Both the position numbers and the translations under genes were made by a program. From Patella vulgata (lineage: Eukaryota; Mollusca; Gastropoda; Patellidae), in the NCBI RefSeq assembly GCF_932274485.2, contig NC_065879.2, forward strand, positions 63,075,459 through 63,139,458: 64,000 bases of DNA, given 5' to 3'. Shown piece by piece: positions 1-12,209 of the stretch. The number at the start of each line of letters is the position of its first letter. Positions within the stretch are counted from its first letter, which is position 1. Below the pieces are notes generated by a model that saw only the letters and a list, made by a program, of their open reading frames with translations, was not told the origin of the DNA and did no database searches.

Positions 1-572
1 ACAAGTCGCAAAATAATAAAAGTTGAAATAGTCTTCCACACAGATCGAATATAAAGCAATAACTGAAGGCAGTGGATTACAATAAGTAAAAATATAATTA
101 AACAAAAATGTTTCAACGCCTATATGTACGGTGCCTCATAAGTAACACGGTTATTATAATGTATAAATCAAAATTAATCTGCATGTTTAAGGGTGTGGTA
201 ATTATAATTTATATCGAGGTACTACTTTCATAGAACAAACCCCCATAAGAACCTAATCTTTCCAATTTGATTAAAATCAGATGTTCATTCCGTTTTGTTT
301 TATATTTTATAATGTACTATATTAATATCTGACATATTTTGATTTTTACTAATCAAATCAGCTGTATTGATATACAGGGCTGTATGTTGTAGTGAATTAT
401 GGGAATGATTCTGGCTGTTGTGGTGAATTATGAGAATTATTCTGCGTGTTTATGTAGTATGGAATACAATTGTCTGTAGTATGGAATACAAAGCGTTACT
501 CTGCCTGACAAACATTGTGGTGCCATTAATGTGTAGTTTGCTGATTTGCGAGGTAGGTAATGTAAACAGAAG
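1..572. other. AT-rich intergenic DNA, nothing recognised
   Basis: No ORF, RNA gene or familiar repeat. Two short near-copies of a GTAGTATGGAATACAA motif sit at about 455-492. Confidence 0.5.
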
Positions 573-1096
573 ATACGTACAATAATCCAGAATCGATAAA
601 ACAAAGGAATTAACCAGCATCATCTTTGCAATGTCTTTATCAATAAATGGGCGCAGTTTTCCGAAAAGTACACAGGTGGATTTTTTTTTTACTAATTGGG
701 TTAATTTAATTGAAAGGTATTGGAAAACTTTCGGGGATGGTGTCCAACCTTAATGAAATAGATTTCCAAATAGATTAAAACTATAAAAAATATATTTTCT
801 GTTAAGAAATCTCTTAAAACCGAACATTTAAAATATACGTACAATAATCCAGAATCGATAAAACAAAGGAATTAACCAGCATCATCTTTGCAATGTCTTT
901 ATCAATAAATGGGCGCAGTTTTCCGAAAAGTACACAGGTGGATTTTTTTTTTACTAATTGGGTTAATTTAATTGAAAGGTATTGGAAAACTTTCGGGGAT
1001 GGTGTCCAACCTTAATGAAATAGATTTCCAAATAGATTAAAACTATAAAAAATATATTTTCTGTTAAGAAATCTCTTAAAACCGAACATTTAAAAT
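573..1096. repeat. Perfect tandem duplication, 262-bp unit
   Basis: The block 573-834 is repeated directly as 835-1096. By eye the two copies are identical, including a run of ten T. No coding potential is visible. The identity suggests either a very recent duplication or an assembly artefact. Confidence 0.9.
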
Positions 1097-2225
1097 ATAT
1101 TTACTTTTAATTTTTGATAGTAACTATTACTGTGTGTTACTTTGTCTATTGTGTAAGTGCATACCTTTTTTGTGCATTCCTTAAAGGTTTAATTTATGTA
1201 GAGCTTGTGTTATTTCATCTTTTATAGATTTTATGCAGAGAGTGCACCCGAGCATATAATTATATTATAATTATATTGCTAAAGGACCATATATCATTTT
1301 AGAATAGTTTTAAAACTCATTTAATATTCACAGATGTTTAGTGATTTTACATGATTTATATTACTAATATTTATATTCTATGATAATGACTCGTGTTATA
1401 TTGCAAATTTGTGTAAAATAAGGAAAACAAATGGTACGTCGTTTCAACCCGTCGACGGATGTTGGGTTCTATAGGTACATATAGAAAAACAATCATAAGT
1501 ATTTTTTTTAAAAATGGCGCTGTCATCTATGAGCTACCGTACACATACTATTACAAAAAAATAAACCAAGGAACATGCATGTATGTTAAACACGTTCTAT
1601 GAAGAGAGCAGGACGACGACAAGATGACACATTCTTAATACCGGAAAGATTGAGGACGCACGTGATCCATAATAAATAGATTGTGGGTGAAGATAAAGGA
1701 AATAACTAACAGTACAATGGCCACATTTGGTTACTAATTAATTAAAGAGCGTACGAACATGAACGTAAGCTTTAGTTAAAGTATACACATTTTATAGTGC
1801 AATAGGAAGAAATGTCGTCAATTTCTGCGAGAAATATTCATCCGTCTTCCCTCTTTAGTGCAACAGATAACTGCATAACATCATTATCAAAATTGACAGA
1901 AATAGTTCTTGAGGACTACTCTTTTCAAAAAGCCCATTAGCCTTTCTAAAATCCAAAATGGCGACTATTTTCAAGATGGCCACACTTTCCGCCAACCAAT
2001 CTGTGTAATAAAATCACACCAAATTGTAATTTTTGATAGATTTTAGAATCAAACATAACCACCTTAAATCCGATTTTAGATCTTTTGAATCACCTTAAAG
2101 ACATTGTGTACGTTATTTAAATCTTACAGGTAAAATAATATGAGTGCAAAATGTTAGATGAGCTATCATGCATTTTGGTGTTTTGGGGGTCCGGAACTAC
2201 TAGTAGGAGTAGTAATTTGTTATCA
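1097..2225. other. AT-rich intergenic DNA, nothing recognised
   Basis: No gene-like signal. No ORF of note on either strand. Confidence 0.5.
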
Positions 2226-3062
2226 AACATTAACCACATATAGTTGGATTTATTAGTTATATAAAGTATTACATGTATTCATTAATTATATAAAGTGTTA
2301 CATGTATTTATTAGCTATAAAAAGTATTACATGTATTCCTTAGTTATATAAATTATTACAAGTATTCATTAGTTATATTTAAAATTGGGGTCACGGTGGC
2401 TAAGTGGGTAAGACGCTGGCTCGCTAGCTTGGAGGTCGGGTGATCCATCCCTTCATTGACCGAGAAAGTTCATCCAGATTTTCCGGCATGGTTCCCCTTG
2501 TTAGTGATGCAGGACGGAGGACCTGACAAGGGCAGCTGTCTAGTCGTTCGGATGGGACGAAAAGCCAATATTCCGTTTACACATTGGTGTGCACGTAAAA
2601 GATCCCTTGACAGTTGGAATTCGATATAAGAGTAGGCCATAGTGCCGCTGTCCGGGCAAAATTTCCCTCATAGCACACTGTATGGCGTATGCCCGTCTTG
2701 ATTAGCCCAGTTCGGAGCAGAACAGTAGGACGTTAAACTTCATTTCATTTCATTTCTATATTTAAAATATTGCATGTAATTATTAGATATATCAGGTATT
2801 ACATGTATTCATTAGTTATATAAAATATAGCATGTATTCATTAGTCACATAAAGTATTACATGTATTCAGTATTATATAAAGTATTACATGTATTCATTA
2901 GTCATATAAAGTATAAAATTTATTCGTGTATTCAGTATTATATAAAGTATTACATTTAATCATTAGTCACATAAAGTATTACATGTATTCATTTACAACA
3001 TAGTATTGCATGTATTCAGCAATTATTAGAGTATTACATGTGTTTAGTAATTATATAAAATG
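2226..3062. repeat. Degenerate minisatellite, about 30-bp unit, split by a SINE
   Basis: Many imperfect copies of a unit containing TATAAAGTATTACATGTATT with TTCATTAG between them run from about 2226 to 2385 and again from about 2757 to 3062. The interruption is the SINE at 2386-2756, so the array is older than that insertion. Confidence 0.85.
2386..2756 (+). mobile_element. tRNA-derived SINE, family A, nearly full length
   Basis: The 5' head resembles a tRNA, with a pol III A-box-like GTGGCTAAGTGGGTAAG and a B-box-like GTCGGGTGATCC about 35 bp later. A unique body of about 250 bp follows, ending in ACGTTAAACTTCATTTC and repeated ATTTC. The insertion is flanked by the 12-bp duplication TATATTTAAAAT (2374-2385 and 2757-2768), a clear retroposition signature. 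It is the best copy of a family present at least six times in this window. Confidence 0.88.
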
Positions 3063-4210
3063 TTCTGAAAATTTAGTCAAGCTATCCTTCGTAAAAGAAA
3101 CAACAATAGTTTTAATATAATTATTTATAATATTTTGTAAATAATCAGATGACAGGAAACAAATCGATTGTCGTTTATTTCATTTTGTGTAATATATGTG
3201 ATATTAACTGAAAATAAAGAGTATATTGATTATTTAGACTTTCGAAAGTTTATGTGAACGTTTTTATTTATCTTTTATTTTAATACAATCCATTTTATGA
3301 TCTATTTACCTAGTGGATCTAGGGCACCAAGTAATTATAACATTTCAAGTTTTAATGACCATTTTCTCAATGAATTAGTTGAATATATCAAAAGGCGTTG
3401 ATCGAAATGCCTCTAATTTTATACTGACGTGGATTAACCTCCCTACACGCTAATTATAATAAAGTTGGATTTCATTGTTGATATATTTGTTACAGAAATA
3501 CTTCTTATAATGGCATATTCCCTGCCCTAGCATTTGACACGTAATCATAGTAAATAAAATTAACCGTAGTATCTCGTCGTTAAGCCATTAAATTCCATCA
3601 GATTCATTTCCTTTTTTCTAGAGGAAAGCGTCTTACACATTCCACATAAAGAGTGGGGACAAATCAATAAATATTATTCAAAGAGCGGAAGGAGAGTGGC
3701 AGATGAGGAAATGGAACCGTAAACGGTTTAATTGTGTAACTGACGTTAAGCCAACGTTTATAGATTGTTGGGCTTGTCGTGGGTAGTAAATACGCACCCT
3801 ACATTATTAATATATACAGTCGTATAATTCACAAGATGTAACTCTAATTGATTTCTATTCACAGACTGATTAAATCGGCTCCTCGTGTGATTTATACACA
3901 TCATTCGCATGTACTTGATTTAAAGGTAGGGTTTCTCCTAGACCGGCAATGCGAAATAATTTAGTCCGAAATATCTAAATCTTTTCCAAATCTACCGTGG
4001 GATTTTAAAACAATTACAGATTGATGTTTTTATCGTTCCGTTTATTCCACTGATCACTCCATTAATATGTAAAGACAGACCTGTAATAGTTCAACTCAGT
4101 TAGACAACAAATCAAATGTTTGGATAATCAAAGATTTATCCGAGTTTTCTGTACCACTGATTTTATTTGTAGGTTAAGTTAAATCGACAAATCATAATAT
4201 GCACAATAAT
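3063..4210. other. Intergenic DNA, nothing recognised
   Basis: AT-rich with no supported gene, RNA or repeat. Confidence 0.5.
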
Positions 4211-4220
4211 GAACAGATGG

Positions 4221-4612
4221 CACTCGGCAAACCTCGGCAGATTCCGGTACTTTACATCTAGCCTCGGCTGTATGACGGTAAGTGAACCTACACCTAGACA
4301 ATTGCGATGCGGCACCAGTTTACTCGTTAGGAAAACTTGCCGCTTTTAGAAATAAGTTCTCAAAATTGCGTCGTTCGAAGAGTGTGTAGAATTTTCAGTG
4401 TAAAGTTGTCCTTGTTTAACGAAAATCGGATAAACTTGAAAGAAAAACAGCTTCAGACTTTGAAAGCTTTGTATGATAAAACATTTTTCAAGGGCGTCGT
4501 CATGGGCGACGCCGTTGGTAATCCGGAAACTTGCAAGTAGTTCCAATGGCGGACTTCCTCATACAGTCGAGGCTAGATGTAGGGTATTGGAGTCTGCTGA
4601 GCTTTACCTAGT
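4221..4612. mobile_element. MITE with CACTCGGCAAACC-type inverted ends, copy 1
   Basis: The left end CACTCGGCAAACCTCGGCAG is matched in inverted form by the right end, with about 50 bp of imperfect inverted repeat running into CTCGGCTGTATGA. The flanks carry the direct repeat GAACAGATGG (4211-4220 and 4613-4622). There is no transposase, so it is non-autonomous. The hAT assignment rests on the 8-bp duplication of the sister copy at 7625-8010; here the repeat is 10 bp, so the superfamily is tentative. Confidence 0.75.
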
Positions 4613-4963
4613 GGAACAGATGGCAAACCAATGCCTTCAGACCAAAATCAGGGAGTTTATTTATACCCCCAGGCCAAGATGAAGTGTAGGAAACAGACGA
4701 AAAATAAAACGGAGAGAAATGTTGGCATCCCTCTCTACTGTAATTTATAGTAGGGATAACTGTTGTCCTGTTTTTGGCGTCACTTCAAATCTTGTAGCAT
4801 AGTCGGTCGAATATGGAAGCTAAACAACAAGCTTACCAAATCCGACGTGTAACATCATCCCTGCTACACATTCTTTGTTTTGGCCACTAATCGTCTACGT
4901 ATGACTGGTGTGTATAATTTTGCAGCTCACCGATCTTGGAGTCCACGTTTTATAAATTATTAA

Positions 4964-5354
4964 TTCAAACATACCCTATGCAAGAGCTAAATCTGCCTAC
5001 TGCAGGTCTTTCTTTAGGCCTGAGATGTTATCTAAATTATTAATTAGACAATAATTAATTTATCCAGACCATAATCAACTCGCTAGCTTGCGATATTTAC
5101 TGGATTAGGATCCGATTTGCTGCTTAACTTCCATTCATGATTAAATCATGAAATAGATAATCGAGACTATGTTTTTTTATTGTACTGACTTTAGTAGTGA
5201 TGGTCGAGGCTAGACCTAAAATTCAATCGCTAAATTCTCGGTTCAGAGTGGATCAATTTGATTGAAATTTTCAGCATATTCCCTTTACATTATCTAGTTT
5301 TTAACTATTATAGTGAGAACTACCAGCTCTTTATCTAATCTCCCATAATATATC
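4964..5354. mobile_element. TTAA-associated MITE-like repeat, copy 1
   Basis: About 390 bp homologous to 17300-17693, with relatives at 36503, 39885 and 45320. The right end reads towards a TCCCATAATATATCTTTA terminus, and a TTAA lies just left of the element. No coding capacity. Confidence 0.6.
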
Positions 5355-5934
5355 TTTACATATCCGACTTCTTTGGCACAGACTTCAATTACAAAACACG
5401 GGAACACAATTTTGTTATATCAAGCAAGATATAAAGTTTATAGCATAAATCTACGTATAACTCAAAAATAAAATACATGAATCGTATTCTCTCAACCCTG
5501 CTCGACCCACTCTAGCCAGAGTAGCTAGACTGCTGGAAACGTTACAGCTATGGAAGGATAACGTTGCCAATATACTTTCAATGTTCACGGTGCAAACTGC
5601 ATATGTCAGCAGTTCAAAATACGTGTTTTAGTTTTACAATTTCCATTGCACCACAATATCAATGTCACAGTGTTAAAATACGAATACACTATTCAATAAT
5701 ACAATAATAATAATACAGTATAATAGTTATTTTGCACATTACACTTCTCCATTCTGCATTTCGCTTAATAGATAAAGGCATAATAGAACTTTACATATTA
5801 GAACATTTACCTTATGGGATCTACGACGAAGCTCATTTGCCTCCGGAATAGGACGGAAATTAATAATTTACGTGATCAATCTACAAGGTCAAGGTCAGTA
5901 CTCATATTTACAGACCATGGAAACGATCAATGAC
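5355..5934. other. Intergenic DNA with one arm of a dispersed inverted repeat
   Basis: Mostly unremarkable. About 5830-5895 (GAAGCTCATTTGC, TAATAATTTACG, TCAATCTACAAGGTCA) reappears in inverted orientation at about 7385-7472. Confidence 0.6.
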
Positions 5935-6178
5935 ATGAAATGGGGTTTAACGTCCTACTGTTATGCTCCGACTGGGATAATGGAAACGGACATACGCCAT
6001 GCAGTGTGCTATGAGGGAAAATTTGTCCGGACCGCGGCGCAATATACGGCCTATTCTTGTACCGAATTCCAAGTGTCGAGGGATCTTTTACATGCGCGCT
6101 AATGTATACACAAGACTTCGGTTGTTCGTGCCATGCGAACGATTAGACAGTTGTCATTCTCATGACAAGGGGAAAGAA
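5935..6178 (-). mobile_element. SINE family A, 5'-truncated copy
   Basis: On the minus strand this matches the body and tail of the SINE at 2386-2756. On the plus strand it starts ATGAAATGGGGTTTAACG and runs to the ACGATTAGACAG segment. The tRNA head is missing, as is usual for incomplete reverse transcription. It is quite diverged. Confidence 0.75.
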
Positions 6179-6242
6179 AAATGATCAGGTCGGGTAGTAT
6201 GAAACTCTATTAAATGCCGTTTCATTTCTCTTTTCAAATATA

Positions 6243-6949
6243 CTCTTCAAAAATAGTAGGGGATATTCAGAAACAATACAAAACTTCGGAAATGCACTGC
6301 TGTTTTTGTTAGAGGTAACCAGTGTATGTTAATAACAGGCCAATTGCCTACACATGAACATAAACAGTTCATATGGGCGCCTTATCTGACGGTCCCATTT
6401 CACTCGCAAAGCGATACACTGTCAAAAGTGAAAATGGACGTTTTTGATTTTTGTCTTAATAATGAGTAATTGCTCCACCAATCCTCAGACATTCAGCAAT
6501 TTGTCGTAGCATGCTCCTAATCAACCGCCCAATCACGATTTGCGTCAATCTGACCCACTCGTCTTGCAGTGCCACGGACAATTCTTGCAGTGTTGACGTT
6601 GACGTCGACGAACACGTCTCCCGATCAAATTAAACGTAACACACTAAATAAAAGATACGCTAAACAGTAAATCTTATGCAAGAACCGATAGGAAAGCAAA
6701 CATGGATAGATAAACCAGCGCGCAGCAGTTTTCATCAACCCTTCCTTGAAGTGTCAAATTTGACAATGAACCCCTCCCACGTGTATGGCGCTATTGCGTG
6801 TCGTACATGCAGCTCAGTGGTTATGTTGGGACAATAAGTTCTTCATCTGTGAACATACTGTCAAAGCATGTCAAATATCCATGACTATTTATCATATCGC
6901 AATCTGCATAGATATTTGCATTTCAATACCCCCTACTTTTATTGAAGAG
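6243..6949 (-). mobile_element. Old Tc1/mariner-type relic
   Basis: The inverted ends CTCTTCAAAAATAGTAGGGG resemble those of the two Tc1 elements at 13328 and 28790. TA dinucleotides flank both ends (6241-6242 and 6950-6951). On the minus strand 6456-6628 encodes a decayed transposase C-terminus (LQELSVALQDEW, then RLIRSMLRQIAECL) that aligns with LAAALQQEW and [14 protein letters not shown] of the intact copy. The element is 707 bp, so most of the transposase is gone. Confidence 0.75.
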
Positions 6950-6989
6950 TATGTAAATAATTTTGTGGCACATTATATGCTTTGAAAAA

Positions 6990-7229
6990 ATGAAATGGGG
7001 TTTAACGTCGTACTGTTCTGCCCCGACCGGGATAATGTAGATTGGCATACGCTAAACAGTGTGCTACGAGGGAAATTATGCCCGGGCAGCGGCACTATGA
7101 CCTACTCTTATATCAAATTCCAACTGCCAAGGGATCTTTTACGTGCACGCCAATGTGTAGGCTACAAGTTCCGATGAACTTTCCTGGCCAATGCAGGGAT
7201 CGAACACGCGACCACCGTGTCTCCCTACG
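6990..7229 (-). mobile_element. SINE family A, internally deleted copy
   Basis: On the minus strand the tail and body match 2386-2756. An internal stretch is missing, and a short head remnant (CAATGCAGGGATCGAACAC on the plus strand) with the B-box region is still present at the right. Confidence 0.75.
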
Positions 7230-7616
7230 TTGAAAAAAGGTAAAAAGATTATTAAAGTTGAAGTGAAAAGGGGGAGGGGGTATGAAGTAAAAATGTGGGG
7301 CTTGCATGCTAGCTTGATTCGCCCTTATTGAATGGTAAGCCGACTTATTGTATGGTGACCTATATTGTATGCCAGCTTGACCTCTGCCCCTTCTACTGAC
7401 CTTGTAGATTGATCGCGTAAATTATTAATTACCGTCCTAGTCCGGAATTTTTTTCCGTATGCAAATGAGCTTCGCCAAAAAGCCACGAGAACACGATATA
7501 GATTATAGGTTTTAACAGACTTCTTTTCAAATTTGTTTGGAAACCATGGGGTCATAAGCGGATGCATACTGCACGCAGCGATCTATCTACGTCATACTTC
7601 GAGAATATGATCACTG
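7230..7616. other. Intergenic DNA with second arm of inverted repeat
   Basis: It contains the inverted partner (about 7385-7472) of the sequence at about 5830-5895. Nothing else is recognised. Confidence 0.55.
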
Positions 7617-7624
7617 CCCTAAAT

Positions 7625-8010
7625 CACTCGGCAAACCTCGGCAGATTCCGGTACCCTACATCTTACCTCGGCTGTATGATAGTAATTGATATGCACCCTC
7701 GCCCATATATTTGCGATGCGACTACCGGTTTACTTTAACAGGAAAACGTGCCGCTTTTACAAAAAATTCCCAAAATGGGGTCTTTTGTCGAGGGTATATA
7801 ACTAAACGAGCAGAGATATTGTCTCAAGGCTGCTGGTTTGATATAATTCCCTGGTAATTCCCCAATTTGTTGATATAATACACTCTCCACAGATATCTCC
7901 ATGGGTGCAGCCATTTTTCATCCGGGACCTTTAAAATAGTTCCAATATGGCGGAATTCGTCATACAGCCGAGATAAGATGCGCAGAATCTTTCGAGGTTT
8001 GCCGAATGTG
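7625..8010. mobile_element. MITE with CACTCGGCAAACC-type inverted ends, copy 2 (hAT-like)
   Basis: It shares the ends and interior of the element at 4221-4612. The inverted termini run about 48 bp. The flanking duplication is CCCTAAAT (7617-7624 and 8011-8018), 8 bp as in hAT transposition. It is non-coding. Confidence 0.8.
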
Positions 8011-8018
8011 CCCTAAAT

Positions 8019-8750
8019 GACGTCCATTTAAAACGCTCACGTGATCACTTTGGGACGGGACTTATCGACTGGGGTACTGCTTTGTTTACGCAACAGAGTA
8101 AAAATAACCCGAACCACGTGTTTTATGTAAACACATGTCAGGTTGGCAAAATGTCAACTTCTGCCACTCCGGTAAAAGCGATATATAATATTATGTGCTA
8201 GTAGGTAATATTGCAATACAGGCTTTACCATTGTAAACTGACTTTAGAGTTTCAATCTGTTTATCTTTCAAAACGAGGTTAGATATTCCTAAATTTGTCT
8301 TCACAAACAAAACCGTCTCTGTGAAATTATCTTTCATGGGCGCCGCCATATTGAATAATTAGAGGACTATTTTGTGATTCGGCTCTGATTAGTTTGACAT
8401 CTTTCATACACACAGCGGCTAAATAAACATATTTAATTTCATTCAATATGGCAATAGAAGAGAAATAAATACTTCTAAAAATTTCTAAAAGCATACTCAG
8501 TGTTTTCGATTTAAATCGTCGATGTAGGAATTAAAATGTCGGTTAATTAGGTTTGGGCCTGTTCACGGGCGGAGCTAGCTGTAGACAGGCAGCCTAAGTT
8601 TGGGATGAAGCGGATGAACACTAGTGATTAGATTTCTTCAAGGATTAGATCCTTATCAAATTTGCTCAACATCTAAGCTTTAATTCCTTTCGAATAAGCT
8701 GCAGTTAAGACCAAGCTGCTGTTTAGGCGTATCCCACGCCTACCAGGGGT
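8019..8750. other. Intergenic DNA, nothing recognised
   Basis: No gene, RNA or familiar repeat found. Confidence 0.45.
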
Positions 8751-9018
8751 TTGGATGGCCGAATGGTTAGCACGTGCGCATTATTATAAGGTCTGTCATT
8801 GAGTCCAACTACCGTGGTTTCGATTCCCCGGTTGTACGTGACAAGGAGTAGGGTCGCCTGTCCAACCTCGTGGGTTTTCTCCGGGTCCTCCGGTTTCCTG
8901 CCACTGCTAAAGACCCTTACGCGCAAGCGAATTATTGAAATAAAACTGAACCATGTGTTAGTCCGGAAATGACCTAGAGTTTGTGCCGAGTGGACGTTAA
9001 ACCCAATTTCTGTTAGTC
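8751..9018 (+). mobile_element. tRNA-derived SINE, family B
   Basis: The tRNA-like head carries an A box (TGGCCGAATGGTTAGC) and a B box (GGTTTCGATTCCCC). The central segment GGGTTTTCTCCGGGTCCTCC resembles the conserved core shared by widely distributed animal SINE superfamilies. The tail is GTGGACGTTAAACCCAATTTC. At least eight more copies or pieces lie in this window. Confidence 0.85.
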
Positions 9019-10824
9019 TCGGTCACCCAGAACCTCCCAGTCTTCAACGTACAGAGGGTCTGGGACCGCGTGTCATTATTTGAAGAATGGTCGTCCTCGC
9101 TAGCGATAAGGGGAGGTAATCAAATTGAGTGAGCCTCTGTCAGGGGGCCCCATGTGACCCAACAACCTATGTAAACATTGATAAAATGAAACGCAGGCGC
9201 GCACCCCACCCCCTTTTTTTGCGGTGGCGAACAATTTTTTGCCCCATATATTCTCGCGGGAAAGGAGAACAAAAATGATCAACCCTAAGCTGCAGTACTA
9301 GTCAGGAGGAAGTGTGAAATTAGTCCTTGTTGGCGTTTTTCCACTCAAAAATCGCGGTGTTTTTCCTATATACACTCCGCGGAATTAGAGACGTTCTGAG
9401 AGGAATAAAGTTCGCGATTATCGTCTGCGAAAATATGACATTCGCGCCGGATTATAGTGTCGGTGTAAATTTAGTCCATATTGTCACAACGTTATTAGAA
9501 AGAAACAAATATTAAATGGAACAATATCACGAGTATATTAGTCGTTTTACTTCACCGGTAATTGATATATTCATAATACTCTTTTCAAATTCCGTTTTGA
9601 AAAATAACTACTAAAGTGTACCAATGTATTATTGTATTCATATCCTAAAATGTCCGTTATGTTCGATTCATTTATAATGTACATGTACATCGGTATTCAA
9701 TTAGTGAATCGTACCACAAAGCATACACATTAGTTGTTCGACAAGCAGACAATGAAACCATGTTTCGTGAATTCTGATAGCATTGTCTGAAAATGGACGA
9801 CAATAAACATATCTAGAAGGTTGAGATTTGCACGTGGATGTGCTGGAGGTTTTTTATATACATGTACTAATTTATTATCAGTTTTAATTATGAACATGAA
9901 ATTAACGATATTCGTAGAAATAAACGAATTAGCATAAATTGCTAGGAAGGTATATTTTCTCCCCGATATTTAGTTTAACAGTAATTCAATTAAAATGACG
10001 ATTCGGCACCCAACGTTCTATATATACTTTATGTCCACAAAATTAAATGCCATGTATTGGATAGAAGCTGGAAGATTGTTTACTTATTTCAGTTTCGTAT
10101 TTGACTTGAAGATACAGATTCTCCATTCCCCACATTGCAAAACAGATCCACATGTCAAATCGATCCAGTAACCGGTATATGGTTTAAAAATATCATGTCT
10201 TAAATAACCCCTTCGTCCCTTTAAATATTTGTTTATATTTGAACTTATAAATGCAACACACAAACTGCTTACCGTATTTATACAGTTGACGATAAATATC
10301 CCAAAGAATAACCCGGAAATTGCCTAACAAAAAAAGCATGCATTAGTCGTCAAAGAGTACAAAGGAAATTGCCTAACAAAAAAGCATACATGAGTTAAAG
10401 GGGCATGGTGCGATATAAGGGATGATTTTTGTGCCAAATTAAAAAAAATTATCACCACCGGTTAAAGGAACGATTTTATTGTCAGAGTATGTCTACTGCG
10501 AATATGATGATTAAGTATTCTTTTCACACGCTGCATGCGCCAACCTTCAAGTCTGTACCGAATCAAAAATTGAATTATCTCTCATATCCAATGTTTTTAA
10601 AGTCTGAGTTTTATCGTAAATAAAATTATTAGGATCCTTTGTAACCTACTGGTAATACATGATGTAAATTGTAGGGGATGGGTGTCTGCTATTCATTGTA
10701 GCCCGATCGTAATTTAGCCATGACAACGGCACTTATTTTGTGTGAAAATCCAGATTGGTCGTGACCCAATTGTAATTGTTCTTTAATAATGAGGTCAACT
10801 ATTTTGGATAATGATTACTTACTG
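9019..10824. other. Intergenic DNA, mostly unrecognised
   Basis: No supported gene. A short direct duplication of GGAAATTGCCTAACAAAAAA occurs at about 10315-10395, spaced about 50 bp. Confidence 0.45.
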
Positions 10825-11001
10825 CAGGGACGTAACTAGCTCAGAGCAACGAGGAGGACAGGAAGTGTTCTCAGGGGGTGCTTTAAAATTGACGGAAATG
10901 TATATCTATTGTTTTTATGGTCGACAATTTTTTCACGGGGGGGGGGGGCGAAATTTTTTGCATGAGGGGCTTTGCCCCCCTATCCCCTAGTTACGGGCCT
11001 G
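10825..11001. mobile_element. Small hAT-like MITE
   Basis: The 177-bp element begins CAGGGACGTAACTAG and ends CTAGTTACGGGCCTG, an inverted pair. It is flanked by the 8-bp duplication ACTTACTG (10817-10824 and 11002-11009), as expected for hAT transposition. The interior is non-coding and includes a run of ten G. Confidence 0.85.
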
Positions 11002-12205
11002 ACTTACTGACAATTCAGAATATAAGTATTGTCTACAAGACTACGACATGGTAACAATTAGTTGTTAAAGGGGCTTCTATTTTAGTCAATTATCAATTCC
11101 TATTGATAGCACGTGTGAATTCACGTAATTTGGAAACTTGACTGACACTATGCATTGACTCAGACTTTTTGGTATTTGGTATTATCCGACTGATACGTGT
11201 TAATGTACATGTGTTCAGCAAGGTTGACGGTGACTTCTGGCGATGTGTGCTTAAAAATAGGAGATGAAGGCATTTAATTCATTTGTGATTTAAACCCGAA
11301 GATTTTATTAATTTAAAATGAATTGTGTGACTTATTTGTCAGAATGGAAATGGCTATTTCAATGGACAAAACTTTCGCCCACGATGAGACAAGCATCTAT
11401 GTGTGTAAATTTTAAAATTTTCGTAATTTGAATGAGTTTGAAATTGTCGATCGATGCAAGTATTAAAATGTCGAACATATTGATGAAGTAATGTATCGGT
11501 ACAACCATAATTGTGTTTATTTTATTATTTAAAAGCCTGCCAATGTTTGATATTTGTTATACTTATATAAGCCAGTAACATCTGCGTGTCTAACCGTGTT
11601 AAATTAACAATCTTTTTTTGCATGCCGTATTAGCTAATATTCGTCTGCGATATGACTGCCGTAGAATCGCACGATAAATAAACCTATTTCAAACCAGCTA
11701 TGGATGTGCTGACTGTACATGCGTGAAAAGTCCGACTTTTTAAAATTCGCGGAGGGCGGCAGTTTAAAATAATCGCGGAGGTCGGCGGTTTACTCAATTT
11801 CACGGAGGAAATTTAGAGCGGAATTTTTAGCGTGGCCAGAGCGGACTGATTAACTGACGTCGGTGATTTTTCATTTCCGCCCAGGTCGGACGTCGGGGAA
11901 ATTTAGTACTTCCATTAGACTAAACGAACTAACGGTCAGTTTAGGTTGGAAATCGTAATTTACTCCGAAACGAGCCGGTTGATGACTTAGTTATTGCCCA
12001 TCACTCCCATGTGGGGGCAGCACGCCCCCCCCCCCTTTCTGAAAATCCTGGATCCGCCCCTGAAACGTGCATGGACTTATACTCCTACTTATCACCCAAT
12101 AATACATTCTACAGTAGATATCACTTGTGTGATAAATTTCATAATCTACTGAGCCTCGTTTTTTGTTTTTTTAATATCGACTTGTGTTGATATTTTTTGA
12201 TATCA
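11002..12205. other. Intergenic DNA with a possible solo transposon end
   Basis: No gene seen. About 12020-12062 ends CTGGATCCGCCCCTG, which looks like one terminus of a hAT-type element, but I could not find the partner end. Confidence 0.4.
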
Positions 12206-12209
12206 AAAA

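Noticed and set aside
5872-6102. Open frame of 76 codons
   Set aside because: It lies across a SINE A copy read on the wrong strand.
8751-8840. tRNA-like sequences with A and B boxes (also at 2386, 18315 and 44869)
   Set aside because: They are SINE heads: each is followed by the same non-tRNA body and tail, and several have target-site duplications. They would not fold as complete tRNAs.
9327-9515. Open frame of 62 codons
   Set aside because: No recognisable domain, no splice context and no similarity that I can see; chance ORF.
12020-12062. A complete hAT element at CTGGATCCGCCCCTG
   Set aside because: Only one plausible end was seen; no partner terminus or target duplication was found.
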